Positions 34,587 through 41,691 of a stretch of 51,911 bases of DNA are shown here, in pieces. Location: contig NZ_BMQN01000017.1 of NCBI RefSeq assembly GCF_014648135.1, forward strand, positions 1-51,911, given 5' to 3'. The stretch is from Deinococcus sedimenti. GTDB lineage: Bacteria; Deinococcota; Deinococci; Deinococcales; Deinococcaceae. Every line of letters starts with the position of its first letter. Within the stretch, counting starts at the first letter, position 1. Made by a program: the position numbers and the translations under genes. The notes beneath the pieces are model-generated. The model was not told where the DNA came from, ran no database searches, and saw nothing but the letters and a program-made list of their open reading frames with translations.

Positions 34587-35624
34587 TCACACCGCACGAG
34601 CTTCTCTGAGTCGGAGTATCTCCCCTACGGCTGTGTGAGCGGGGAGACTGGCAAAATCCGCATAGGTAGATCCGAGAATGCGGATGATTCGGAGACGGTC
34701 AAACAGGATAGATTTTTCAATCTCTTGAGGCGCATGCCAGAGGCCTGCGCTATCTCGGAAACAGATGGGGATAAACACCGTGTTGACGAAGTCACAGGTG
34801 AGATCTAGGCGTCGACCCCACTTCGCAGTTCCAGATGAGTGCTGTTTGCTGGTCCAATTGTCGGTACAAGCGCACTGGCCAAATAGAACAACCATTCCGG
34901 AATTTTCATCGTTGATCGGGATCCAGGCGACGAGATCCAATCCGTCATCTCCGTTATTGCGTCTGTTGTAGTGTCTTCTCTCAATCAGAGGCTTCCACCG
35001 TAGATCGGCGGCTAGCTCCAATATTCGATCATACAGACTGCCTCTATTGTACTTTTCGGAAACCCTGACATTAGTCGATCCCGCTCCAAAGTTATGCACT
35101 TCTGCATTTGTGGGTAAATAAGCTTTCAAAACATCTGCACTTACTCTTTCAAATGAAGAAGTGAGTCTGGGGGAATAATATTTAAAGTATCTTAGATTCG
35201 ATGAGGCCAGCATAGATATATACAATTTATGATTATCCTCCATTACGGATTTTTTCATGATTATATTATTACTATCATCTAAATCAAATGGGTAAGAGTC
35301 GCCGAATTGTGCCGCTCTATATCTTAAAATTCTAAACCAGTCTGAGACTGCGAGCTCTCTACTATCACCTCTTTCGGTGGAATCAAAGTCACCCTCCTCA
35401 TCACTATTTGATATGTAAATATCCTCTTCGTGATCAATCATTAGCTCGACGTCGGCTGATGTAATGATTCCATCTTTTGCAAAAAGACATAGAAGCTCTA
35501 TGTGATCTGCCCATTTATAATTATCCTCTCTCGATAAATCTGTAAAATCAATTGATATTTCACTCGGGGGCTTTGGCTTCAATCTTGATCTCGACGAAGT
35601 TGGATTCATCCTCGCTCTCGGCAT
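34587..35624 (-). CDS. Candidate PD-(D/E)xK-like nuclease of the methyltransferase module
   Basis: I do not recognise a named family. The 345-residue protein is acidic and AT-rich in codon use. Around residues 226-260 it has GDDGLDLVAW, then VVLFGQCACTDNW and a Lys, which resembles the GxD ... QxK core of restriction-endonuclease folds, with Q250 in the Glu/Gln position. The preceding residues YDRILELAADLRW resemble the helix that carries the first acidic residue in such folds. Its start overlaps the stop of the ParB-like gene in TAATG. A role as restriction nuclease with the adjacent methyltransferase is inferred; Sec signals or membrane segments are absent. Confidence 0.75.
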   Translation of the reverse strand: MPRARMNPTSSRSRLKPKPPSEISIDFTDLSREDNYKWADHIELLCLFAKDGIITSADVELMIDHEEDIYISNSDEEGDFDSTERGDSRELAVSDWFRILRYRAAQFGDSYPFDLDDSNNIIMKKSVMEDNHKLYISMLASSNLRYFKYYSPRLTSSFERVSADVLKAYLPTNAEVHNFGAGSTNVRVSEKYNRGSLYDRILELAADLRWKPLIERRHYNRRNNGDDGLDLVAWIPINDENSGMVVLFGQCACTDNWTSKQHSSGTAKWGRRLDLTCDFVNTVFIPICFRDSAGLWHAPQEIEKSILFDRLRIIRILGSTYADFASLPAHTAVGEILRLREARAV

Positions 35625-36721
35625 TACTCTGCCTCGTCTATGCGCGCCTGCATAACAGTTCTGATGGAAATTGACATTGTTCGTATTTCATTTAAGGTAC
35701 TTATGAAATCTTTTTCTGAGTCTTCAAAAAGATGCATAATTCCGCTGGCACTGGATAAGTAGCTTAGAGATGAATTGAGGCTTTTAGAAAAGACGTTTTT
35801 GGGTTCATCTGTCAGGAGAATTGCTTCATCTATGCTGCGCCCTTGACTGGCGAACGCTATCATTGCTCTTGGGCTTGCGACAATCTTTGCCAACTTGCCG
35901 AGATTGCGTGATTCCCCTATGCGAGTTTTCCCCTCGGTTTCCTTATAAATCCACTCTGTGAGACTTTTTAGATGATCGGATTTTAATGATGCAGCATCAA
36001 ATTCTTGATTACTTTCTAGGCCAATAAAGCGAGTAATTTCTCTATAGCTCATTGCTGTAGTGAGAAGTGAAAAGTTAGAGCCATCTTCGTCTATACCTTT
36101 AATTCCAAAAAACTCATTATCTTTTATAACATCGAAAACGCCTAGGCCTGCAATGATTCGGGCGACATAATTTGGCTTGCTGCCAATGATTCTGGCGATT
36201 TCTTTGTATCTCTCGCTGTGCTGGATCGGATCTAATTGATCAAAGAGATATCTCATATATCTAGCTTTTGCAATTGAATCCCACTCTTTGACCCCTGTGA
36301 TATGCCTATATCCGAGGTATTCCATAATTTCTCCCTTACTCTCGTATTTGAGAACTGGGAGAAGGCTGGGTGGTTTCACTTTGGCATTTTGGATAATATC
36401 ATTTACTGCCTTTTTCCTAAAGCCATCCCAATTATCTTTATTGAGCACTTTAACGGCGGTGAGTCGCCTGTTGCCTTCGACAACCTCGAACTTGCCCTTC
36501 GTACTAAGAGAGGGTACTACTAATAGAGGCTCGCCATCGAAAAAACCTTGCTCGGCAATTGAGGTCATCAATTCAAGGAGATTTGCATCTTCCAGCATGT
36601 AATTGATAACCTCATCTTCACTAGAGTGTTTTAGCTTCTCTGGTAATCGTGGATTCTGGGGATCGAAAACCAAGTCATTAAGGCCTAGGAATTCTACTTT
36701 TCTGTTGGGGATTTTCATCAT
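35624..36721 (-). CDS. ParB/Srx-domain protein, first gene of the methyltransferase module
   Basis: A 365-residue cytoplasmic protein. The N-terminal ParB/sulfiredoxin-like domain has NPRLPEKL, GFFDGEPLLVVPS and the hallmark VEGNRRLTAVKVL (about residues 80-92), here GNRR rather than the GxxR of sulfiredoxin. A helical region follows with IARIIGSKPNYVARIIAGL, a plausible helix-turn-helix. ParB-type folds bind or hydrolyse NTPs or nick DNA. GGTGA lies just before two possible start codons (36721, 36718). It precedes and is translationally coupled to the candidate nuclease. AT-rich composition marks it as recently acquired. Role in the module is unknown. Confidence 0.82.
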   Translation of the reverse strand: MMKIPNRKVEFLGLNDLVFDPQNPRLPEKLKHSSEDEVINYMLEDANLLELMTSIAEQGFFDGEPLLVVPSLSTKGKFEVVEGNRRLTAVKVLNKDNWDGFRKKAVNDIIQNAKVKPPSLLPVLKYESKGEIMEYLGYRHITGVKEWDSIAKARYMRYLFDQLDPIQHSERYKEIARIIGSKPNYVARIIAGLGVFDVIKDNEFFGIKGIDEDGSNFSLLTTAMSYREITRFIGLESNQEFDAASLKSDHLKSLTEWIYKETEGKTRIGESRNLGKLAKIVASPRAMIAFASQGRSIDEAILLTDEPKNVFSKSLNSSLSYLSSASGIMHLFEDSEKDFISTLNEIRTMSISIRTVMQARIDEAE

Positions 36722-36746
36722 AAATCACCTTTATCTGCGGTAAAAT

Positions 36747-36761
36747 GAATCAATTTGATTC
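36747..36761 (-). promoter_or_regulatory. Palindrome upstream of the ParB-like gene
   Basis: GAATCAATTTGATTC is a 7-1-7 perfect inverted repeat 26 bases before the start codon in an AT-rich promoter region. It could be the operator of the module. A clear -35/-10 pair was not identified. Confidence 0.5.
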
Positions 36762-36900
36762 TTATTTTTGAATGCATATTTTTTAGGGTATCTAAGTGCC
36801 TGTATCATCTGTAACCTCGTTGAATACCTTAAGCGCTCATGCCAAATCATCGCCATTTCACACTCACTTCCCCCACAGGGCAAGCGTTCCACCAAGCCCC

Positions 36901-36953
36901 TCAATTGCTGCGTCCTCAGTACTTCATGGCCTGCTAGGTCACGCCGTCCGCTG
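36901..36953 (-). pseudogene. Decayed copy of the S24 gene 3' end (fragment 1)
   Basis: Fifty bases from the stop codon align without gaps to the end of the S24 gene at 37989, with 40 identities by eye, including an exact 15-base run AGGTCACGCCGTCCG. A TAG and a frame-internal TGA-type change break the frame, so it is a remnant. It follows the secreted-protein gene at 36962 in the direction of transcription. Confidence 0.7.
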
Positions 36954-36961
36954 CCCGACCC

Positions 36962-37351
36962 TCACTTTCCTTCGCAGGCCACGCCGTCCCGATCGGGATC
37001 CAGGGCACTTCGGTAACTGGCTTCTCTCTTCGTGATGGATGTCATGCCGTAGTGTCGAAGTGACGTACAGGTGTATTCCGCTGGGACTTTGATCAGAGCG
37101 CGCGGTGCGTAGCCAGGTCGCATGCTGATGGGAACGAAGACGTTGCAACGGGTGGCTGTGCAGCTGTAGATGTACAGGTCTGTTCCTGTGGGGTACGTTT
37201 TTGGGCCAGCGGGTTTTTTGCCGTCGGCTTCGAGTTGGATGGTGATGGGTGTGGCCGCACTGCCTTGCAAGGGTGGGATGGGACTGACGGCGTGGGCGAG
37301 TGAGGAGGTCAACAGCAGGGGGATGAGTAGCTTCTCCATGGGGTTCCTCAT
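36962..37351 (-). CDS. Secreted protein with Excalibur-like calcium-binding end
   Basis: A 129-residue exported protein. The signal peptide is MRNPMEKLLIPLLLTSSLAHAVS with cleavage after AHA. The C-terminus has ALDPDRDGVACEGK, the Excalibur calcium-binding signature DxDxDGxxCE. Four Cys are in the mature part (SCTATRCNVF, YTCTSL, ACE). AGGAGAGG lies 4-11 bases before the ATG at 37351. It is prophage cargo between two S24 gene fragments, probably expressed in the lysogen. Target or benefit to the host is unknown. Confidence 0.78.
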   Translation of the reverse strand: MRNPMEKLLIPLLLTSSLAHAVSPIPPLQGSAATPITIQLEADGKKPAGPKTYPTGTDLYIYSCTATRCNVFVPISMRPGYAPRALIKVPAEYTCTSLRHYGMTSITKREASYRSALDPDRDGVACEGK

Positions 37352-37397
37352 ACTGCCTCTCCTGCGGTTGCTTTTTCGACGCACTTACGCTGATTGC

Positions 37398-37466
37398 TCA
37401 GGTGCGTGGCCCGCGGTACTTCACGGCTTGCCACGTCGCGTCGTGGGTGCTGGTGACGGCCACGTG
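37398..37466 (-). pseudogene. Decayed copy of the S24 gene 3' end (fragment 2)
   Basis: Sixty-seven bases from the stop codon align without gaps to the end of the S24 gene, 48 identical by eye. Translated, it reads DATWQAVKYRGPRT where the intact gene has DGVTWHAVRYQGLGN. It lies between the two secreted-protein genes. Confidence 0.7.
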
Positions 37467-37497
37467 GGATCAATGATGTGAACTGCTGCGCTGGGTG

Positions 37498-37890
37498 TTA
37501 CTGTCCTGCGCCGGGTTTGTAGTAGCACACGTCCACCTTGCTGTCTTTGGTTTTGATGCAATCCATGTACTCTTCGCCGTCAATCGGGGCACCTTTGAGG
37601 ATGTCGTAGAAGGCCGCGTTGCGTTTGTACGTAAGGGCGGTTTTGCCGTCGAGTGTCGGGGCCATGTTGGGTCGGATGTTCGGGAATTCAATGTAGTGGT
37701 TGCGGTTTCCGAAGATCAGGTTCATGTACTGCGCGCCGGCGCCGTACCCAGTGCCGATGACGCAAGCGGCGGTCTGAGTGATGTTGCCGTTGGTGAAGGC
37801 GTAGCAGATGCCGAGTTGGTCAGGGTATGGCCGGGCGAGGGCGGTGGTGGAGAGAAGCAGGGCGCCGCTGGTGAAGAGGATGCGTTTCAT
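37498..37890 (-). CDS. Secreted 130-aa protein of unknown function
   Basis: A signal peptide MKRILFTSGALLLSTTALA is followed by a mature domain of about 111 residues with four Cys (GICYAF, ACVIGTG, MDCIKTK, VCYYKPG) that could form two disulfides. No known motif. It lies just downstream of the S24 gene and probably shares its transcript. Like its neighbour it appears to be lysogenic cargo. Confidence 0.75.
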   Translation of the reverse strand: MKRILFTSGALLLSTTALARPYPDQLGICYAFTNGNITQTAACVIGTGYGAGAQYMNLIFGNRNHYIEFPNIRPNMAPTLDGKTALTYKRNAAFYDILKGAPIDGEEYMDCIKTKDSKVDVCYYKPGAGQ

Positions 37891-37988
37891 CAGAATTTCT
37901 CCAGGGGTAGTGCGGTCTGTGACACTCCGGTCAGGGGGGATGTCATTCCGGGCCGTCGTCCATGATGTTCACTGTTTTGCGGAGGGGA

Positions 37989-38447
37989 TCAGTTGCCGAG
38001 TCCTTGGTACCGCACGGCGTGCCAGGTCACGCCGTCCGCGCTGGTGGCGTACACGCGGCCTCGGTTGCGCACGGCGCCCGTGAGCCGGACGGGTGGGTAG
38101 TCGGGGTTGTCGCTGTGCATGGCGGGGCGGCCGTGGTGGAGGTTATAGCGTTTGACGACCATGCTGCCGTCTTCGAGTTGGAACGCGAAGAGCCAGCCGC
38201 GGTCGGTGCAGAGGTCTTTCTGGTCGACGAGCACCCAGCTGCCTTCGCGCAGGCCGTGGTCATCTTGGGTCATGCTGTCGCCGGTGACTTTGAAGGCGAG
38301 CATCCCGAAGCGCCGGAAGGGTGGGGGGATGGGGACGCGCCGGACGGGTTGGAACGGAGCGGGATCGGCGGGATTTCCGGCGGAGATGAAACCCCAGACG
38401 GGGGCTTTGCTGGGGGCGTAACGTCGGGGCATAAAGTAGGACTGCAC
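37989..38447 (-). CDS. Stand-alone S24 (LexA/UmuD-type) peptidase domain protein
   Basis: A 152-residue protein with the self-cleavage machinery of LexA and UmuD but no DNA-binding domain. The Ser-Lys dyad is Ser58 in KVTGDSMTQ and Lys99 in MVVKRY. A possible AG cleavage site is ISAGNP at 22-24. The GTG start at 38447 is preceded by AGGAGG 9 bases upstream. It lies directly downstream of the CI-like repressor, whose own dyad is degenerate. It could process or sense for that repressor, or act as a UmuD-like polymerase partner; both are inference. Confidence 0.86.
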   Translation of the reverse strand: MQSYFMPRRYAPSKAPVWGFISAGNPADPAPFQPVRRVPIPPPFRRFGMLAFKVTGDSMTQDDHGLREGSWVLVDQKDLCTDRGWLFAFQLEDGSMVVKRYNLHHGRPAMHSDNPDYPPVRLTGAVRNRGRVYATSADGVTWHAVRYQGLGN

Positions 38448-38462
38448 GAGAAATTCCTCCTC

Positions 38463-39134
38463 TCAGTTCAGGTTCGGGTCGTAATCGGTGGCGACGGAGA
38501 CCACTCTGCCGATGATGGTGGCTTCGGTCGCGGGGATGTCTTCGAAGGTGCGGTTCTCGGCGCGGAAGACCGGGCCGAGGCGGGTGGTGGTGTAGAGGCG
38601 GACGTGCGCGCCGTCTTGGTCGGTGAGGACGTACACGCGGCCTTCTTCGGGGGTGGTGTCGGCCTGGTCGATGTGGAGGGTGCTGCCGGGCCGGATGCTG
38701 GCGGAGGTGACGCCGAGCATCTCTTCGCTGTCCATGCGGAGCAGGAGGGGGCGTTTGAGGCCGGGGGTGATGAGCTCGTGATCGACGGCGGGGCCGGGGT
38801 TGTCGAGGGTGAGGGCGGCGGTGAGGGGGTAGACGTCCGCACTGCCTTCACCGACGAGGGTGACGGGCGTGATGCCGAGGTCCACGCCGGTCGCGCGCTG
38901 CATCTCGGCGAGAGACCAGTTCAGGGCCTTCGCGAGGGCTACCACTCGGATATAGGCGAGGTCGGTCAGTTCCTGCCTGCCCACTTCCAGCGCAGACATG
39001 GTGCTCTGCGAAACGACACCCTGAGTCGCATCGGCAATGCCTTCCTGAGACAGGCCGAGCTGCACTCTCCGCACCTTCAGGGCTGTTGCCCAGGGCGGAA
39101 CAATGCGCGTAGATGATCTCCCTCGTGTCGTCAT
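38463..39134 (-). CDS. CI-like repressor: HTH plus degenerate S24 domain
   Basis: The probable lysogeny repressor. The XRE helix-turn-helix is ALKVRRVQLGLSQEGIADATQG...QSTMSALEVGRQ (residues 18-55). The C-terminal half has S24 fold features (LLRMDSEEML, IRPGSTLHIDQAD, EEGRVYVL), but the catalytic Lys position reads HVRLY with Arg, and GDSM is RMDSEEM. Self-cleavage therefore looks unlikely. I chose the ATG at 39134, before the HTH. It is divergent from the Cro-like gene, and the operators lie in the shared gap. Confidence 0.87.
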   Translation of the reverse strand: MTTRGRSSTRIVPPWATALKVRRVQLGLSQEGIADATQGVVSQSTMSALEVGRQELTDLAYIRVVALAKALNWSLAEMQRATGVDLGITPVTLVGEGSADVYPLTAALTLDNPGPAVDHELITPGLKRPLLLRMDSEEMLGVTSASIRPGSTLHIDQADTTPEEGRVYVLTDQDGAHVRLYTTTRLGPVFRAENRTFEDIPATEATIIGRVVSVATDYDPNLN

Positions 39135-39155
39135 GGAATACGTTCCTAGCATTGC

Positions 39156-39237
39156 CGTACTAGTACGCAGAGGGTAGTTCAGGAGTTCCCTGGTATTCAA
39201 AGTTTCTGCTGGTGCTGGTATTGACAGGATACTAGTA
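39156..39237. promoter_or_regulatory. Putative repressor operators (TACTAGTA)
   Basis: CGTACTAGTACG (39156-39167) is a perfect palindrome; its core TACTAGTA recurs at 39230-39237 inside the cro promoter spacer. Two sites in the intergenic gap suit cooperative repressor binding. Confidence 0.6.
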
Positions 39238-39249
39238 AAAACGTAGAAT
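39221..39249 (+). promoter_or_regulatory. Early rightward promoter (PR-like)
   Basis: TTGACA (39221-39226), a 17-base spacer and TAGAAT (39244-39249) form a near-perfect promoter for the early operon. The ATG is 9 bases after the -10 box, so the leader is only a few bases long. Confidence 0.85.
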
Positions 39250-39258
39250 ACTCGCACG

Positions 39259-39498
39259 ATGTTTAATCTAGACCGCCTGAAATCTGTTCGAGAGGAGAAA
39301 AAGCTTACCCAGCAGCAGCTTTCAGACCTGTCTGGGGTTCCCATCGCGACTATTCAGAAGCAGGAGCAGGGCATCCAAAAGGATGCATCTCTGAGCATCG
39401 CTGCACCCTTGGCAGCGGCTCTTGGTATTGCTATCGAGGATCTTTACTCGGCCAGAATTACCAGTAAAAACGTAAAAGGTGAAGAGGTGCCCGCATGA
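39259..39498 (+). CDS. Cro-like XRE-family regulator
   Basis: A 79-residue XRE helix-turn-helix protein: LKSVREEKKLTQQQLSDLSGVPIATIQKQEQG. It is the first gene of the early operon and divergent from the CI-like gene, as for Cro. The start codon is almost at the predicted transcription start. Its TGA overlaps the ATG of the next gene in ATGA. Confidence 0.88.
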   Translation: MFNLDRLKSVREEKKLTQQQLSDLSGVPIATIQKQEQGIQKDASLSIAAPLAAALGIAIEDLYSARITSKNVKGEEVPA

Positions 39499-39671
39499 CT
39501 CGTCAGGCCGCCCCCGCTCTGTACCTCGGCAGCGTCACCACCGGCAGCGGCGTGGACATCCACAGCCGCGAAGGGCAGATCAAGCTCGCCCGTGCCCTCC
39601 TGAGCGTCACCCCCAAGACCACTGACACCGCCCGCAAGGGCGTGCAGCAGACCGGCCCCAAAGCCGGCTGA
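39495..39671 (+). CDS. 58-aa early protein
   Basis: The frame begins with ATG at 39495, overlapping the cro stop in ATGA, and encodes MTRQAAPALYLGSV through GVQQTGPKAG, a small basic protein with a Ser/Thr-rich middle. No motif is recognised. The overlap and GC-rich third positions support it. Confidence 0.6.
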   Translation: MTRQAAPALYLGSVTTGSGVDIHSREGQIKLARALLSVTPKTTDTARKGVQQTGPKAG

Positions 39672-39722
39672 AACGAAAAACCGCGCCTAGACCCTAGGAA
39701 GTCGGCGCGGGAAGGAGCTCGT

Positions 39723-40040
39723 ATGACGAACAGTACCACGAACCCCAACCGCCACCTGGACCTGCACCGCACGACCGCCCAGCTGCGCCGCGACGCCCGG
39801 CGCGACACCGCCCACGACCGCGTGGTTGCGGGCCTGATTGCCGACGCCAAGGCGCGCGGCGTGACCGGCCTGCGCTGCGACGCGTGCGGCTGCCAGCACG
39901 GTCTGGGCCGCCTCGGGATGGACTGCAACGCCAGCACGGACGATGGCGGCACCTGCGGCCACTGGAACCTCGGCGAGATCGTCGCCACCGTCAAATTCCC
40001 CGTGCACCGCGCCGCTCAGACCGAAGGGGGTGCGGCGTGA
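39723..40040 (+). CDS. 105-aa early protein with Cys cluster
   Basis: A basic N-terminal half (TTAQLRRDARRDTAHDRVV) is followed by CDACGCQHG, MDCNAS and TCGHWNLG, enough Cys and His for one or two zinc sites. GGAAGGAG lies just before the ATG. A nested hairpin (CCGCGCC/GGCGCGG, 39681-39710) precedes it. Function unknown; perhaps a phage regulator or nucleic-acid binder. Confidence 0.65.
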   Translation: MTNSTTNPNRHLDLHRTTAQLRRDARRDTAHDRVVAGLIADAKARGVTGLRCDACGCQHGLGRLGMDCNASTDDGGTCGHWNLGEIVATVKFPVHRAAQTEGGAA

Positions 40041-40150
40041 ACCGCGTGCGCTTCGGCGTCCATGCCACCCGCGCGCTGTGCGGCCCGTGGTGCGGCGTGG
40101 GCCTGCTGACCCTGAGCGTTCTGACCATCGCCCTGGCGGCGCACGCATGA
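40037..40150 (+). CDS. 37-aa membrane peptide
   Basis: GTG at 40037 overlaps the previous stop in GTGA. The peptide ends in one hydrophobic span (VGLLTLSVLTIALAAHA) with N-terminal Arg residues. Its own stop overlaps the next ATG. Likely a phage membrane peptide; function unknown. Confidence 0.5.
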   Translation: MNRVRFGVHATRALCGPWCGVGLLTLSVLTIALAAHA

Positions 40151-40335
40151 CCCTGAAGACCATTCCCCGCGAGCGCCCTGGGTTCGCCCTGGCGTTCCTG
40201 GCCCGCGCTGGTTTGAGCGAGATCGTCGTCCGCCGCGCTGGGGTCCTCGTCGAGCGCCGTTACTTCACGCCCGTCCCCGAACAGACCTGCACCGCGTTCT
40301 GCGGCTGCCCCCAGTGCATCGAGGCCCGGAGGTAG
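40147..40335 (+). CDS. 62-aa early protein with C-terminal Cys motif
   Basis: ATG at 40147 overlaps the previous stop. The basic protein (MTLKTIPRERPGFALAFLAR) ends in TCTAFCGCPQCIEARR, a cluster of four Cys that could bind a metal. Function unknown. Confidence 0.6.
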   Translation: MTLKTIPRERPGFALAFLARAGLSEIVVRRAGVLVERRYFTPVPEQTCTAFCGCPQCIEARR

Positions 40336-40337
40336 TC

Positions 40338-40466
40338 ATGGCCCGCTACTGCGAACCCACGCCCACGCCCGCCCCGGCTCCCAAGGCCGAGGACCGCCAC
40401 GCCGCTGCGAATGCCGAACAGGTACGCATCCTGCGCGCCCACCTCGCCGGAGGGAAACCATGCTGA
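40338..40466 (+). CDS. 42-aa early protein
   Basis: ATG at 40338 follows CGGAGG. Pro/Ala-rich start (MARYCEPTPTPAPAP) and a helical end (AANAEQVRILRAHLAGG). The end overlaps the next membrane peptide. Its position in an unbroken gene chain is the main support. Confidence 0.5.
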   Translation: MARYCEPTPTPAPAPKAEDRHAAANAEQVRILRAHLAGGKPC

Positions 40467-40549
40467 TTGCCGCCCTGCTCGTCATCGGGATCACGCTGAT
40501 CCTGGCCTACGCCCTCACGCACCTGCCCCGCCCGGCGGTGGACGCATGA
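40460..40549 (+). CDS. 29-aa membrane peptide
   Basis: GGAGG lies 5-9 bases before the ATG at 40460. One hydrophobic helix (LIAALLVIGITLILAYAL) fills most of the peptide. Its TGA overlaps the Bet/RecT ATG. Two such peptides in one early operon suggest a membrane role, for example superinfection control. Confidence 0.55.
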   Translation: MLIAALLVIGITLILAYALTHLPRPAVDA

Positions 40550-41691
40550 CCGCCTCCGCCATCCAGCCCGCTCAGGCCATGCCCCTCATCCAGAGCACCG
40601 ACTTCACCAGCGAGCAGATCGACCTGATCAAACAGACCGTGGCCGCCGGAACGAGCGACCTGGAACTGGCGCTGTTCCTGGAAGTCGCCAAGAGCAGCGG
40701 CCTGAACCCCTTCCAGCGGCAGATTTACGCCGTCATGCGCTGGGACGCGAAGGCCCGCAAAGAGAAGATGGTCATCCAGACGGGCATCGACGGGTACCGC
40801 CTGATCGCCGCGCGCAGTGGCGTGCACATGGGCACCACTGACCCGGAGTTCGGGCCCGTCAGTAAGGACGGCTTCCCGGAGTTCGCCCGCGTGATCGTTC
40901 GTAAGCTCGTGCACGGCCACGTGGCGGAGTTCCCGGCCACGGCCCGCTGGGCGGAGTACGTGCAGCTGGGCAAGGAAGGGCCCACCGCGATGTGGAAGCG
41001 GATGCCGCACACCATGCTGGGCAAGTGCGCTGAGGCACTGGCCTTGCGGAAGGCATTCCCCGCCGAGCTGAGCGGGGTGTACAGCGACGTGGAGATGGCC
41101 CAGGCCGAGAACGGCCGCGAAGAACGCCCCGCCCAGCAGGCTCAGTCCGCTCGCCCCGTCGATGTGACGCGGGAGGTGCAGGAAGCAGCGGGCACCCCCG
41201 CCCATACCCTGCCCGATCCGCACCAGGAAGAAGTGATGCAGCGCTGGGCCACGAGCATCGGGGAGATGGCCACCCGCGTGCGCCGCGTGGCGCCAGCAGA
41301 GGAGGTGCAGGCGATCCTCGACAAGTACGCCTGGCGCACGACCACCGACGCTGCCCGCGCCTGCCATACGGCCTTGAAGGACCTGGGCCTGAAGCACGCT
41401 CCCCAGCCCGCCCCCCAAGCCCAGCCGGAGCCCGCCGCCGTCCCCGCTGAAGCCATGCTCACCGAAGGGCAGCGCAAGGCCCTGTGCGCCCATGCGGGCC
41501 GCGCCGGGGCGAAGACCAGCGAGGACCGCGCCAGCCTCTGGGCGTACCTGCTGAACAGCGACCTGGCCATCCGCGCCCGTGACCTCACCGAAGCGCAGGC
41601 CGAAGTCATCCTCACCACATTCAGCAGCTGGAGCAACGACGAAGCCGTGCAGGCCCTGACGGAGGCACGGCGCGCCGTGTTGCCCTTCTGA
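40546..41691 (+). CDS. Phage recombination protein Bet (RecT family)
   Basis: Single-strand annealing recombinase used in phage replication and repair. The N-terminal 190 residues match the family: TSDLELALFLEVAKSSGLNPFQRQIYAV, IDGYRLIAARSG, MWKRMPHTMLGKCAEALALRKAFP, LSGVYSDVEM. The C-terminal part is Pro/Ala-rich, then has a helical end. No exonuclease partner is adjacent. ATG at 40546 overlaps the previous stop. 381 residues. Confidence 0.92.
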   Translation: MTASAIQPAQAMPLIQSTDFTSEQIDLIKQTVAAGTSDLELALFLEVAKSSGLNPFQRQIYAVMRWDAKARKEKMVIQTGIDGYRLIAARSGVHMGTTDPEFGPVSKDGFPEFARVIVRKLVHGHVAEFPATARWAEYVQLGKEGPTAMWKRMPHTMLGKCAEALALRKAFPAELSGVYSDVEMAQAENGREERPAQQAQSARPVDVTREVQEAAGTPAHTLPDPHQEEVMQRWATSIGEMATRVRRVAPAEEVQAILDKYAWRTTTDAARACHTALKDLGLKHAPQPAPQAQPEPAAVPAEAMLTEGQRKALCAHAGRAGAKTSEDRASLWAYLLNSDLAIRARDLTEAQAEVILTTFSSWSNDEAVQALTEARRAVLPF

